Part shown: piece by piece, positions 54,053-63,623 of the stretch
How the letters are laid out: each line of letters starts with the position of its first letter
Position numbering within the stretch: position 1 is the stretch's first letter
DNA from: Knoellia sinensis KCTC 19936
Lineage (GTDB): Bacteria > Actinomycetota > Actinomycetes > Actinomycetales > Dermatophilaceae
Assembly: GCF_000768705.1 (NCBI RefSeq)
Contig: NZ_AVPJ01000010.1
Coordinates: forward strand, 1-64,000
Reading direction: 5' to 3'
DNA: 64,000 nt
Made by a program: the position numbers and the translations under genes
The notes under the pieces: generated by a model
Told to the model about the DNA's origin: nothing
Seen by the model: only the letters and a program-made list of their open reading frames with translations
Databases searched by the model: none

Positions 54053-55113
54053 GCGGCCACCTCCGCCACGTGCGTCAGAACGTGTGACATCGCATCCGCC
54101 GTCTCCGACCAGTCGTGCAGGTCGGCCCGACGCTCCCGGGCCGCTCTCCGGAGGTCACTCCGCAGGGCGCCGTCCGTGAGCCACCGCCGCAGTGCCGCTG
54201 CGAGCGACTCGGCATCCTCGGGCGGCACGAGAATCCCGGGCCGATGCCCGCTCGGCGCGCGCCCCAGTGCCTCCGGCAGTCCCCCCACGTCGGAGCCGAT
54301 GACCGGCACACCCCGCGCAAGGGCCTCGGTGACGACGAGGCCGTAGGTCTCGGTCCGAGAAGGGGCGACCACGAGATCAGCCGTCGCGTACACGGCATAC
54401 AGATCAGCACCGACCCTCGCGCCGGGGAAGGTGACGCGGTCCCCGAGGTCCGTCGAGCTGACACTCGCTCGCAGCCGATCGGCGAACTCCGGCTCCACGG
54501 TCAGGGAACCGACGCAACGACACCCCCACTCCAGGTCGACGATCTCGCGCAGTGCGTCGACGAGGACGTCCTGCCCCTTGATCGGCGTGACCGCACCCAC
54601 GCAGAGAAGCCTGCTGCCGTCCGCACTCGCGGCGGTCACGGCGGCGGCGGCGACGCCGGGGAGCACCACCTGGACCCGGCTCGCGTCGAGGTCGTAGTTC
54701 GTGAGCAGCCACTCCCTCGTCCACCGGCTCGTCACCACGACGGCCCGCGCGGCATCGAGGGCTGCCTGCTCGCGCGCTCGGACGGCTCCGGCCGCGGCGA
54801 CTCCGAGTGGAAGGTGGACCAGGATCACGATCCGGAGCCGGTGCGCCTCGGGTGCGAGCACGTCCGGCGCGGACGAGGCGATGAGTCCGTCGACGACGAC
54901 AAGACCCTTGTCCGGTATGCCGGCCAGCTCCGCTCCCAGCGCGGCTCTCGCCACGCTGTCCGCATCTGGCCACGTGCCCGCCATGGCGTACTGGTGGACG
55001 ACCCAGCCGTGGCGGCGCAGGCCCGTGCCCACCTGCACGTCATAGGTGTTGCCGCCACTGGGAGAGCGCGGGTCGTCCACCGTGTCGGGGACGATGACAT
55101 GGACGGCGCTCAT
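54049..55113 (-). CDS. Glycosyltransferase, GT4 family
   Basis: A 354-residue GT-B glycosyltransferase. The N-terminal glycine loop [20 protein letters not shown], the central [20 protein letters not shown] and the C-terminal donor-site stretch [33 protein letters not shown] are characteristic of GT4. It transfers a sugar from a nucleotide-sugar donor; acceptor unknown. ATG 55113 overlaps the PTPS-like stop. Confidence 0.92.
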   Translation of the reverse strand: MSAVHVIVPDTVDDPRSPSGGNTYDVQVGTGLRRHGWVVHQYAMAGTWPDADSVARAALGAELAGIPDKGLVVVDGLIASSAPDVLAPEAHRLRIVILVHLPLGVAAAGAVRAREQAALDAARAVVVTSRWTREWLLTNYDLDASRVQVVLPGVAAAAVTAASADGSRLLCVGAVTPIKGQDVLVDALREIVDLEWGCRCVGSLTVEPEFADRLRASVSSTDLGDRVTFPGARVGADLYAVYATADLVVAPSRTETYGLVVTEALARGVPVIGSDVGGLPEALGRAPSGHRPGILVPPEDAESLAAALRRWLTDGALRSDLRRAARERRADLHDWSETADAMSHVLTHVAEVAA

Positions 55114-55508
55114 GGCGCGCGCTCGTACGACGCCCACGCGATGTGGGACTCGTGGAGGGTCACGGCGATGGTCGAGATCTGCTCCGCGCTGGCGCCGAGC
55201 TCCCCTGCGCGGAGGCGAGCGGCCAGTCGGTCGGCAACGACCTCGGCCAGCCGTTCCGTTGTCGTGGTGACGCCCTCGAGGGTGGGGTCATCGTCGAGGT
55301 TGCGATAGGTCAGCTCGCCGAGGACCCCGCCGAGCGCCTCGGACGCCCGGCCGATGTCGACGACCAGTCCGTCATCGTCCAAGGCCTGCGCGCGGAAGGT
55401 CGCGTCCACGAGGTAGGTCGCGCCATGGAGCTTCTGGGCCGGTCCGAAAACCTCACCCGGCAGGCTGTGGGCGATCATCATGTGGTCGCGGACGGTGACG
55501 CTGTACAT
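55110..55508 (-). CDS. 6-pyruvoyl/6-carboxytetrahydropterin synthase-like protein
   Basis: A 132-residue T-fold protein. The zinc histidines are in DHMMIAHSL and [13 protein letters not shown], and a late [10 protein letters not shown] carries the acidic/His pair. The usual cysteine proton donor (as in CARLHGH) is not seen, so the reaction may differ from QueD. ATG at 55508. Lies between the dehydrogenase and glycosyltransferase. With RibA-like and RibD-like enzymes it suggests pterin-derived chemistry. Confidence 0.82.
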   Translation of the reverse strand: MYSVTVRDHMMIAHSLPGEVFGPAQKLHGATYLVDATFRAQALDDDGLVVDIGRASEALGGVLGELTYRNLDDDPTLEGVTTTTERLAEVVADRLAARLRAGELGASAEQISTIAVTLHESHIAWASYERAP

Positions 55509-55512
55509 ACGC

Positions 55513-56505
55513 CTAGTCCTCGTCGTAGCTGATGGTGTGGCACAGGGCGTGGAGCTCGCCGGACGCCAGGTCGCGCATGACGCGCGGCAGATCCGCGAAG
55601 GGCGACGTCCCGGTGATGAGGACGTCGAACGCCGGGTCGCGCAGGAGGTCGAGCGCCAGTCGCAACCGGTCCCGCGTGGTGCGCCGGCTCCGCCGAGACC
55701 GTGACACCACACCCACCTGGCTGGCCCGGATCGCCAGTCGACCGGAGTGGAAGGCGCCGCCGAGCCGCAGCCCGACTTCCAGGTCGCCGTACCAACTGAG
55801 GTCGATCACCTCGCCCTCCGGGCCGAGCAGGTCGAGTGAGAGCTGGAGTCCGGATCCCGTGGCGCTCGTATGGACGACGAGGTCGCGACCGGAGGGCGCG
55901 TCGGCGGGGAGGGCGAAATCCGCACCCAGTGCCAGCGCTGCAGGCGCGTGCCGCTCGTCGACGTCGACCACCGTCACCTCGGTGCCCTCGATGCCGACGA
56001 GCAGGCGGGCGACGCACAGGCCCACCATCCCCCCGCCCACGACCGCGATCCGGTCGCCGATGAGTGGCTTGGCGTCCCACACGGCGTTGATCGCGGTCTC
56101 GACCGTCCCCGCGAGCACCGCCCGCTCGGCCGGAACCCTGTCGGGCACGAGGATGACCGCGTCAGCCGGGACGACGTATGCCGTCTGGTGCGGGTGCAGA
56201 CAGAAGACCGTCTGCCCCAACAGGTCACGCGATCCGTCGTCGCCGACCTGGTCCACGACGCCGACGTTGAGGTAGCCGTATTTCACCGGACCGGGGAAGT
56301 CGCCCTCTTGGAACGGCGCTCGCATCGCGGCGTACTGGTCCTCTGGGACACCGCCACGGAAGACCAACGTCTCGGTGCCCCTGCTCACCCCCGAGTGCAC
56401 CGTCCGCACCCGCACCTCACCGACGTCGGGGTCGCGGATCTCGACGGGTCTGATCTCTCCAGCGCCGGGTGCGCGCACCCAGAAGGCGCGAGCCACCGCC
56501 GTCAC
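55513..56505 (-). CDS. Zinc-type alcohol dehydrogenase-like protein (MDR family)
   Basis: A 330-residue medium-chain dehydrogenase/reductase. The Rossmann motif [17 protein letters not shown] and the N-terminal catalytic-domain segment [22 protein letters not shown] are clear. The classic zinc-site GHE motif is replaced ([10 protein letters not shown]), so catalysis may not use the standard zinc. GTG start at 56505. It is the first gene of the nine-gene operon. Confidence 0.85.
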   Translation of the reverse strand: MTAVARAFWVRAPGAGEIRPVEIRDPDVGEVRVRTVHSGVSRGTETLVFRGGVPEDQYAAMRAPFQEGDFPGPVKYGYLNVGVVDQVGDDGSRDLLGQTVFCLHPHQTAYVVPADAVILVPDRVPAERAVLAGTVETAINAVWDAKPLIGDRIAVVGGGMVGLCVARLLVGIEGTEVTVVDVDERHAPAALALGADFALPADAPSGRDLVVHTSATGSGLQLSLDLLGPEGEVIDLSWYGDLEVGLRLGGAFHSGRLAIRASQVGVVSRSRRSRRTTRDRLRLALDLLRDPAFDVLITGTSPFADLPRVMRDLASGELHALCHTISYDED

Positions 56506-56707
56506 CGGGCCACCTCGCGCGTTCGTCGCACGATGGACACACGGACGCGACGCGCAGCCGGTTCAACTGAACCGCGCGGGATCGGCAGCCGTGAGCAAGG
56601 ACGACGGGTGATGCAGCGCTTCGGCGCCACGACGGCATACCTCTGTCGTCAGGTTCGCATCCACTCGGATCGGATCCGACGGGCTCGGATCGGATGGGAG
56701 ACACACC

Positions 56708-57106
56708 ATGTGGATTCGGCTCGTGACGGCGCTGGCGGCCCTCGTGTCCGCGGCGGTGCACTTCATTCTGTGGTGGTTCCAGGACTACAAGGACATCGAC
56801 GTCATCGGCCCGGCGTTCCTGCTCAACGCGGTCGCGGGCGTGGTGATCGCGGTCCTGCTGCTGCGCTGGCACCACTGGATCCCCGCGTTCCTCGTCGTCG
56901 GGTTCGGCGCGAGCACATTGGGCGCGTTCATCCTCTCGACGACCGTCGGGCTCTTCGGGGTGAACGAGGAGTGGAGCGGCGGGTGGCAGTTGACGGCGGC
57001 CGCGTCCGAGGTCATCTGCATCCTGGGCGGGCTGTTCCTGCTCCGGGAGGGTTTTGCCCTGGGGCGCAAGGACCACGTCTCGAAAGAGCACGCCCACCTG
57101 CCCTGA
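56708..57106 (+). CDS. Small four-helix membrane protein
   Basis: A 132-residue protein with four membrane segments (LVTALAALVSAAVHFILWW; FLLNAVAGVVIAVLLLRW; IPAFLVVGFGASTLGAFIL; VICILGGLFLLREG). Function unknown; the opening WxxxQDYKDIDVIGPAFLLN looks like a small conserved actinobacterial family. ATG at 56708. It converges on the anti-sigma gene across the 29-bp tandem array. Confidence 0.78.
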   Translation: MWIRLVTALAALVSAAVHFILWWFQDYKDIDVIGPAFLLNAVAGVVIAVLLLRWHHWIPAFLVVGFGASTLGAFILSTTVGLFGVNEEWSGGWQLTAAASEVICILGGLFLLREGFALGRKDHVSKEHAHLP

Positions 57107-57118
57107 GCCGACCCCTCT

Positions 57119-57611
57119 CGTACCGAACTCACCCAATTGGACGGATGCGTACCGAACCCACCCAATTGGACGGATGCGTACCGAACCCACCCAATTGGAC
57201 GGATGCGTACCGAACCCACCCAATTGGACGGATGCGTACCGAACCCACCCAATTGGACGGATGCGTACCGAACCCACCCAATTGGACGGATGCGTACCGA
57301 ACCCACCCAATTGGACGGATGCGTACCGAACCCACCCAATTGGACGGATGCGTACCGAACCCACCCAATTGGACGGATGCGTACCGAACCCACCCAATTG
57401 GACGGATGCGTACCGAACCCACCCAATTGGACGGATGCGTACCGAACCCACCCAATTGGACGGATGCGTACCGAACCCACCCAATTGGACGGATGCGTAC
57501 CGAACCCACCCAATTGGACGGATGCGTACCGAACCCACCCAATTGGACGGATGCGTACCGAACCCACCCAATTGGACGGATGCGTACCGAACTCACCCAA
57601 TTGGACGCATG
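57119..57611. repeat. 17-copy 29-bp tandem array
   Basis: Exactly 17 uninterrupted 29-bp units, each with core CACCCAATTGGACGG then ATGCGTACCGAAC. All internal copies look identical; the first and last carry AACTCACC instead of AACCCACC, and a partial unit follows at 57612. There are no spacers and no cas genes, so it is not a CRISPR. It fills the gap between two converging genes. The core equals the intergenic element at 13975-14054 and 35801-35983. Confidence 0.95.
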
Positions 57612-57632
57612 CGTACCGAAGTCACCTCGGAA

Positions 57633-58379
57633 TCAGACGCCGACGCGCAGGACCACAGCTCCGTCCGACGAGCGCATCTCCACCTCGGCGATATCACTGC
57701 GTTCCGTCGCCGTCGCCGCGGACACACGCATCGTGCGCCCGGGAAGGCCGCGCCACGTGGCGACTTCCTCCGTTTCGCCGGACTTGGTGCGGATGACGAG
57801 TGCGTACTCACCGGCGGGTGAGGCTGTGCCGTACTCCTCGTGGGCCCCGGAAGTCTCGTCACCCGAGTCGTAGGAGCACGTGAGCTCGAGCCGGGTACCC
57901 CACGAAACCCCGGCAACGCGGACATCGGCCCGGACGGGGGTCGGCCCCACCGCGACCATGGCCTGGGTGGGGACGGTGCTGGAGGGGCTGGGTGAGGAGG
58001 TGGCGCTGGGCGCGGCAGCCGGCGCGGCGCCTCCAGACTCGCGACCGCCGGAGAGAACTCCGGAGACGGCGAGCGCACCCACCGCGATCGCTGCCACCGA
58101 CGCGGCGACCGCGGCCGTGAGGGCCGTCCGGCGACGCTCGGCGCGCCGAGTCTGAGCGAGCACCCTCGGCAGGAGTGACGGCGGGACCGGCGGCAGCTCC
58201 GGGTCCTCGAGGTCGGCGAGGTTCACCTGAGCCAGGAGCCCCGGCAGGCCGGCGAGTTCGCGGACCCTGCGGCTGCAGTCCTCGCATCCCGCGAGGTGGT
58301 GTTCGAACTCGAGGCGCTCGCTGGGGGACAACGACCCGAGCACGTAGGCGCCGTCGTCACGGACGAAGTCGCACGTCAT
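57633..58379 (-). CDS. Zinc-type anti-sigma factor
   Basis: A 248-residue membrane anti-sigma factor. The N-terminal ZAS motif is EHHLAGCEDC (His-x3-Cys-x2-Cys), then a linker, one membrane segment (about 88-108, ALTAAVAASVAAIAVGALAVSG) and a secreted beta-rich domain after a Ser/Pro/Ala linker. The extracytoplasmic domain resembles the sensor part of RslA-like proteins. The ATG at 58379 overlaps the sigma-factor stop, so sigma and anti-sigma are coupled. Confidence 0.9.
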   Translation of the reverse strand: MTCDFVRDDGAYVLGSLSPSERLEFEHHLAGCEDCSRRVRELAGLPGLLAQVNLADLEDPELPPVPPSLLPRVLAQTRRAERRRTALTAAVAASVAAIAVGALAVSGVLSGGRESGGAAPAAAPSATSSPSPSSTVPTQAMVAVGPTPVRADVRVAGVSWGTRLELTCSYDSGDETSGAHEEYGTASPAGEYALVIRTKSGETEEVATWRGLPGRTMRVSAATATERSDIAEVEMRSSDGAVVLRVGV

Positions 58380-58888
58380 GCCCCCACCCCCATCTCTTGG
58401 AGGGTGAGACGCAGGGCCCGGAGCGCATAGTGCGTCCGCGACTTCACCGTGCCGTCGGGGATCCCGAGCCGGCGAGCGGCTTCGGCGACCGATGACCCAC
58501 GGAAGTAGCACTCCACGAGCACGGCCCGGTGATCGGGCGAGAGCCGGAGCAGTGCGTCGGCGACCACCCAGCGCAGCAACATCTGGTCCGTGTGGTCGCT
58601 GCCCTCGCGCGCCTCGGGCACGTCCGCGACGGGCAGTTCATGGCGGGCCCGCGACGTGCGCCACTCGTCGATGACGATGTTGCGGGCGACGGTGAACAGC
58701 CAGGCGCGCACGGATCCGTGGCTCTCGTCGAGCCGTTCGCCGTTGCGCCAGGCGCGCATGAGCGTCTCCTGGACGACATCCTCCGCACGCGCGTGGTCGC
58801 GTCCGGTGAGGGTCAGGCAATAGCCCCAGAGGGCAGCGGCGTGCTCGTCGTGCAGCTGCTGCATGAGCACTGCGCCACTGTCAGCCAT
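58376..58888 (-). CDS. ECF sigma factor (SigL-like)
   Basis: A 170-residue ECF sigma factor. Region 2 reads HAAALWGYCLTLTGRDHARAEDVVQETLMRAWRN and AWLFTVARNIVIDEWR. Region 4 reads LSPDHRAVLVECYFRGSSVAEAARRLGIPDGTVKSRTHYALRALR. With a ZAS anti-sigma directly downstream, it resembles the mycobacterial SigL/RslA arrangement. Start chosen at ATG 58888. Confidence 0.93.
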   Translation of the reverse strand: MADSGAVLMQQLHDEHAAALWGYCLTLTGRDHARAEDVVQETLMRAWRNGERLDESHGSVRAWLFTVARNIVIDEWRTSRARHELPVADVPEAREGSDHTDQMLLRWVVADALLRLSPDHRAVLVECYFRGSSVAEAARRLGIPDGTVKSRTHYALRALRLTLQEMGVGA

Positions 58889-59048
58889 GGGACCTCCCAC
58901 AGAGGCCATACGCAGCCCGTGCGGCCACGGTTCAGCAGCAGCACGGGACGACGTGCCTGTGACTGGAACGTTCCTCCCGCACTCGCTCTCCTGTCAACGA
59001 CCTTGGCGACTGCACGGACCTTGGGCGATTGCGCCGACCCTGATCGCT

Positions 59049-60029
59049 TCAGCAGGCGACGCTGCTCGGTGAGATCGCGGTTGCTCCCCGGTTGCGGCAC
59101 ACCGACAGGCCACGGTTGGCCAGCCCGGACTTCATCTGCGACAGGGCCGTGCTGTTGAAACCTCGCCACTGCATGTGCATGAGCACCGTGCTGCCGGCGC
59201 GCGAGTTGTTCACGACGTAGGACACGACGGACGCCTGGGACTTGCCCCTGTAGTCGGTCGTGTCGACGGTCCACATCCAGACCCGCATGCTCTTGGACGC
59301 GTAGGCGTTGAGCACCGTGTTGTTGTAGGCGCCGTAGGGCGGCCGGCCATACGACGTCACCACGCCCGGAGCGCTGAGCTGCGCTCGGACGTTGGTGTAG
59401 CTGAGGTTCCTCAGGTCGGGGTGCGAGACGGAGTGGTTGAAGACGTAGTGGCCGTGCGCCCTCGCGTACGACGGACTGAACCGTCCTGCGGTGATGCAGT
59501 TGCCCGTCGGGAAGAGGGCGAGGGCGATGCCCAGCCGTTCGGCGCCGAGCACGGCGCTCTGGAAGGAGGAGTAGCTCGACGGGCAGTCGTCGAAGCTGAG
59601 GACGACCCGGCTCGTGCTGTTGGGCCCCCTCGTGCGGGAGTACAGCGTGGCGCCATTGACCAGCGCACCCCACGTCGCCGGCCCCACCACGGCATCGATG
59701 CGCAGCCCGACGCGGTCGGACTGGAACCGGCGCACGGCCAGTGCCGTCGCCGAACCGAAGGAACCAGTGGCACCCGAACTCCCGACCGAGTAGCCCTTGG
59801 CGATGAGGGCGCGCTGGAGGACGGTGACACAACTTCCCGTGTCCCCTTGGCGGAGTTCGGGCCGGGAGGCCACGGCAGTGCTCGACGAGCACGATCGGAC
59901 CGCGGCCTGGGCCGACGAGGCCAGACTGGTCGAGGCCACGGCCGGCACGGTGACGAGTCCGAGCGACAGCGCGAGAACGGAGGCGAGCTTCGAGAGGCGC
60001 GAGCGGCGCCCCGCTGGTGACGTGGTCAT
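59049..60029 (-). CDS. Secreted polysaccharide deacetylase with peptidoglycan-binding domain
   Basis: A 326-residue exported protein. A signal peptide (KLASVLALSLGLVTVPAVAS...AQA) is followed by a peptidoglycan-binding domain (about 58-120, LRQGDTGSCVTVLQRALIAKG...VGPATWGALVNG). A NodB-like deacetylase domain comes next: LSFDDCPSS (metal Asp) and FNHSVSHPDL (metal His pair). It probably removes acetyl groups from cell-wall glycans. ATG 60029 with GGAG upstream. Confidence 0.9.
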   Translation of the reverse strand: MTTSPAGRRSRLSKLASVLALSLGLVTVPAVASTSLASSAQAAVRSCSSSTAVASRPELRQGDTGSCVTVLQRALIAKGYSVGSSGATGSFGSATALAVRRFQSDRVGLRIDAVVGPATWGALVNGATLYSRTRGPNSTSRVVLSFDDCPSSYSSFQSAVLGAERLGIALALFPTGNCITAGRFSPSYARAHGHYVFNHSVSHPDLRNLSYTNVRAQLSAPGVVTSYGRPPYGAYNNTVLNAYASKSMRVWMWTVDTTDYRGKSQASVVSYVVNNSRAGSTVLMHMQWRGFNSTALSQMKSGLANRGLSVCRNRGATAISPSSVAC

Positions 60030-60247
60030 GGGATGCTCCGGGTGCGCCGGCGATCCCCTGGTGGGCACGGGCCCCGGAGCGTCAGCCGAGCGTCCACAGT
60101 CACCCACCCCCACGGTGGAGACCTGACCAGTCTCGGGGTGGCACTCAGGGCGCAACAGGGACAAATCCGGCCATCAGCGGGTGATCAGCTCATCATGACC
60201 GGCTAGTGCAAACGGGTCAGATCGCGCCCTGACGGGACGGCTCGCGA

Positions 60248-60910
60248 TCAGGTGCCGGGGACCATCCAGCGCAGGATCTGCACCAGTCCCACCACCGCGC
60301 ACACCACGACGAACGCCGCGATGATCCACGCGATGATCTGGGCCGCGTCGAGGCCGCCCGACGAGCCATTCGCACTCGCCGGGCGAGACGACTTCACGCC
60401 AGCCCCGGGGCCTGCGACCGACGCGGCGGCATCCGTGGCGTCCCGCGCCTCGAGCGCCTTGGCCCGCAGGGCCTCGACCTTCTTCGAGCGGGGCTCCTGG
60501 CGCACCGACCTGGGCAGCGAGCGCCACATCGCACCGAAGTCGTCGCCGTGCGCATCACGCCAGGCCTCGACCGCCGCCTCGACCTCGGGACCCTTGACCC
60601 CGGCGCCGAACCACACCGCGCCCGCAGCGGGGAGATCGCCCATGCCGTGGTGGACCTCGCCGAGCAACCGGAGGGCCTCGACGTCACGTTCCTCGCGCAG
60701 GTGCGCCGCCAACACGTCACGCGCCACCCAGAGCCGCCCGGCGTCGATGGCCTCGTGGGCTTCCCGCACGACAGCGACGGACTCCTCGGGCTCCTCCACC
60801 CCGTCGACCTCGACCGCCTCACCCGTCTCGACCGTCTCGACCGTCGGGTCCTTCGTGTCGGACGTGGTCGTGGGCTCGCTCGTGGAGGGCTTGCGGGGCG
60901 CGTCGGGCAT
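60248..60910 (-). CDS. DUF6584-like protein with C-terminal membrane anchor
   Basis: A 220-residue protein. After an acidic low-complexity start, a helical region (about 45-130: VVREAHEAIDAGRLWVARDVLAAHLREERDVEALRLLGEVHHGMGDLPAAGAVWFGAG) resembles DUF6584/TPR-like repeats. It ends in one membrane segment (IIAWIIAAFVVVCAVVGLVQIL). Function unknown; the single anchor suggests cytoplasmic side with a membrane tether. ATG 60910. Confidence 0.78.
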   Translation of the reverse strand: MPDAPRKPSTSEPTTTSDTKDPTVETVETGEAVEVDGVEEPEESVAVVREAHEAIDAGRLWVARDVLAAHLREERDVEALRLLGEVHHGMGDLPAAGAVWFGAGVKGPEVEAAVEAWRDAHGDDFGAMWRSLPRSVRQEPRSKKVEALRAKALEARDATDAAASVAGPGAGVKSSRPASANGSSGGLDAAQIIAWIIAAFVVVCAVVGLVQILRWMVPGT

Positions 60911-61029
60911 GAAATCCAGCGAACCACACCGCCGCGCCCGAGAACGGGATCGGCACACACGGCATACCCATGCCTTTGGGAAAAACGCACGACTCCGTAT
61001 GCCGTCCGTCCGGTAGCGTGACCCACACC

Positions 61030-61047
61030 ACTAAGCGTGCGCTTAGT
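61030..61047. promoter_or_regulatory. Candidate operator ACTAAGCG-TG-CGCTTAGT
   Basis: A perfect 8-bp dyad with a 2-nt centre lies about 115 bp upstream of the fadE5-like start. TAAGCG...CGCTTA dyads are typical sites for TetR-type repressors of fatty-acid catabolism. The regulator is not encoded nearby. Confidence 0.55.
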
Positions 61048-61160
61048 CACAAACTCAACCTTCACCTTGCTCGGCCCTACTCGCCGGTAGCACCATGGGC
61101 GAAGGACTTCTGGGCCCACGCTGCCCAGCCACATGCACCCCGCGAAAGGCACACACCCTC

Positions 61161-63032
61161 ATGGGCCACTACAAGAGCAATCTGCGCGACATCGAGTTCA
61201 ACCTCTTCGAGGTGCTCGGTCGCGGCGACGTCCTGGGCTCTGGCCCCTACGAGGACATGGACGCCGACACCGCCCGCGAGATGCTCAAGGAGATGACGCG
61301 TCTCGCCGAGAACGAGATCGCCGAGTCGTTCCAGGACGCGGACCGCAACCCGCCCGTCTACGACCCGGAGACCCAGGTCGTCACGATGCCGGAGTCGTTC
61401 AAGAAGTCCTACAACGCCTACCGCGAGAGCGGCTTCTGGGGCATCGACCTCCCGGCCGAGCTCGATGGCACCGTCGCCCCGCCGAGCCTGCGCTGGGCCA
61501 TGAACGAGCTCGTCCTCGGCGCGAACCCGGCCATCTCGATGTTCAACGCCTCCTACGGCTTCGCCAAGCTCCTCCACATCCTCGGCACCGAGGACCAGAA
61601 GAAGCTCGCGCGCTGGATCGTCGAGAAGGACTGGCACTGCACGATGGTCCTCACCGAGCCCGACGCGGGTTCGGACGTCGGCGCCGGCCGCACCAAGGCG
61701 ACGCAGAACGAGGACGGCACCTGGGACATCACCGGTGTCAAGCGCTTCATCACGAGCGCCGAGTCCGACATGGTCGACAACGTCGTCCACTTCGTCCTCG
61801 CCCGCCCCGAGGGCGCTGGCCCCGGCACCAAGGGCCTCTCGCTCTTCATCCTCACGAAGTACGACGTCGACCTCGAGACCGGTGAGCTCGGCGAGCGCAA
61901 CGGCGTCTACGTCACCAACGTCGAGAAGAAGATGGGCCTCAAGGTCTCCACGACCTGCGAGCTCACGTTCGGTGGCGAGCAGCCCGCGACGGGAACGCTG
62001 TTCGGCGACGTGCACGACGGCATCGCCCAGATGTTCCGCGTCATCGAGAACGCCCGCATGCTCGTCGGCACCAAGGCCATCGCGACCCTGTCGACCGGCT
62101 ACCTCAACGCGCTCGAGTACGCCAAGGAGCGCGTCCAGGGCGCCGACCTCACGCAGCAGACCGACAAGTCCGCGCCGCGCGTGACGATCACGAACCACCC
62201 CGACGTGCGTCGCAGCCTCATGCTGCAGAAGTCCTACGCCGAGGGCCTGCGCGCACTCGTCCTCTACACCGCTGCGCAGCAGGACATCGTCGACGCCGCC
62301 CAGCTCGAGACCGGCGCCGAGGAGCTCGAGAAGGGCACGCCCGCCGAGCTGGCCAACCGCGTCAACGACCTCCTCCTCCCGATCGTCAAGGGCCTCGGCT
62401 CCGAGCGCGCCTGGGTGCTGCTGGGCACCGAGTCGCTCCAGACGTTCGGTGGCTCGGGCTTCCTCCAGGAGTACCCGATCGAGCAGTACGTCCGTGACGC
62501 CAAGATCGACACCCTCTATGAGGGCACGACCGCGATCCAGGGCCTCGACTTCTTCTTCCGCAAGATCATCAAGGACCAGGCCCAGGCCCTGACGACGATC
62601 GCCAGCCAGATCCAGGAGTTCGCCAAGGACCTCGGCGGCCACGACGCCAAGCTCGACCGCGAGCGCGAGCTCCTCGGCGAGGGCCTCGAGAACGTCCAGG
62701 GCATCCTCGGCTTCATGGTCGGCGAGCTCATGAAGTCCGACGTCCGCAACGGTGGCGACATCACCAACCTCTACAAGGTCGGCCAGAACACCACGCGCCT
62801 CCTCCTCGGCGCCGGTGACCTCGTCGTCGGTTGGCTGCTCCTGCGCCAGGCCGACGTCGCCCTCACCGCTCTGGCTGGTGAGGTCTCGGAGAAGGACAAG
62901 GACTTCTACACCGGCAAGGTTGCGGCCGCGCAGTTCTTCGCCCGCCAGGTCCTCCCGCGTCTCGCTGCCGAGCGTGCGATGGCCGAGGCCACGGACAACG
63001 AGCTCATGGACGTCCCGGAGTCCGCTTTCTGA
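61161..63032 (+). CDS. fadE5: Acyl-CoA dehydrogenase, FadE5-like
   Basis: A 623-residue acyl-CoA dehydrogenase, the first step of beta-oxidation, oxidising acyl-CoA with FAD. It has the long actinobacterial FadE5 layout: [19 protein letters not shown] start, [19 protein letters not shown] substrate/FAD region, and [13 protein letters not shown] with the catalytic glutamate. The extra C-terminal domain ([13 protein letters not shown] onward) is also typical. Starts at ATG 61161; the earlier open frame is noncoding. A terminator hairpin follows. Confidence 0.93.
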   Translation: MGHYKSNLRDIEFNLFEVLGRGDVLGSGPYEDMDADTAREMLKEMTRLAENEIAESFQDADRNPPVYDPETQVVTMPESFKKSYNAYRESGFWGIDLPAELDGTVAPPSLRWAMNELVLGANPAISMFNASYGFAKLLHILGTEDQKKLARWIVEKDWHCTMVLTEPDAGSDVGAGRTKATQNEDGTWDITGVKRFITSAESDMVDNVVHFVLARPEGAGPGTKGLSLFILTKYDVDLETGELGERNGVYVTNVEKKMGLKVSTTCELTFGGEQPATGTLFGDVHDGIAQMFRVIENARMLVGTKAIATLSTGYLNALEYAKERVQGADLTQQTDKSAPRVTITNHPDVRRSLMLQKSYAEGLRALVLYTAAQQDIVDAAQLETGAEELEKGTPAELANRVNDLLLPIVKGLGSERAWVLLGTESLQTFGGSGFLQEYPIEQYVRDAKIDTLYEGTTAIQGLDFFFRKIIKDQAQALTTIASQIQEFAKDLGGHDAKLDRERELLGEGLENVQGILGFMVGELMKSDVRNGGDITNLYKVGQNTTRLLLGAGDLVVGWLLLRQADVALTALAGEVSEKDKDFYTGKVAAAQFFARQVLPRLAAERAMAEATDNELMDVPESAF

Positions 63033-63070
63033 GCCACTCCGTGACGGGCTGAGTCCCGACCACGAACGAT

Positions 63071-63111
63071 CCGGTATGCCGGCCGCGCACCTTGCGCGGC
63101 CGGCATACCGG
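63071..63111 (+). terminator. Terminator after fadE5 with GTATGCCG palindrome
   Basis: A perfect 19-bp stem (63071-63089 and 63093-63111) with a 3-nt loop. Both arms contain the GTATGCCG/CGGCATAC octamer, so the octamer forms a natural palindrome here. Confidence 0.85.
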
Positions 63112-63226
63112 CTTCTTGGGTCGGGAACTCGGCCCTCGCCTGCCGGCTGGACGCAGTTTGCGGTTGCCGCGCAGCGATGTCACATTGCATGCGGAACGAC
63201 GGCAACCGCAGCACACAGGAGCACCG

Positions 63227-63526
63227 ATGACCGACACACTGCCCGAGATTCGCCTGGAAGACAGTGGCTCAAAGGGGCGCTACGTCCTGCGGTCGGCCGC
63301 CGGAGACGAAGCCGAGATGACCTTCAGCCGGGCCGGCGAACACACGATCATCATCGACCACACCGAGGTTCCCGATGCGTTCCGCGGGCAGGGCGCAGGG
63401 CTCCGGCTCGTCACCCGCGCCGTCGAGGAAATGCGCGCCGCGGGCAAGAAGATCATCCCGCTCTGCCCCTTCGCCGCGGCGCAGTTCCGCAAGCACCCAG
63501 AATGGGCGGACGTCCTGAAGTCCTAG
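63227..63526 (+). CDS. Small GNAT family N-acetyltransferase (YjdJ-type)
   Basis: A 99-residue GNAT-fold protein of the short YjdJ group. HTIIIDHTEVPDAFRGQGAGLRLVTRAVEEMR contains the acetyl-CoA-binding Q/R-x-x-G-x-G/A-type loop (RGQGAG), and IIPLCPFAAAQFRKHPEW is the group's C-terminal signature. Acceptor substrate unknown. ATG 63227 with CAGGAGCACC upstream. Confidence 0.9.
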   Translation: MTDTLPEIRLEDSGSKGRYVLRSAAGDEAEMTFSRAGEHTIIIDHTEVPDAFRGQGAGLRLVTRAVEEMRAAGKKIIPLCPFAAAQFRKHPEWADVLKS

Positions 63527-63623
63527 CGCGACACCGGCGTTCGGGACAGGTCCAGGACGCGGAAATCGTGAGCTGTCGCGGCTATTTCCGCGTCATCCCA
63601 CGATTGCCGCGTCATCGAGGTGA

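Noticed and set aside
57119-57611. CRISPR array (29-bp repeats)
   Set aside because: Repeats are directly joined with no spacers, and no cas genes are present.
56417-57873. Long open frames on both strands through the 29-bp array, encoding PIGWVRYASVQLGGFGTHPS-type repeats
   Set aside because: The 29-bp unit has no stop in most frames, so every frame is open by chance. No start context or conserved protein content is seen.
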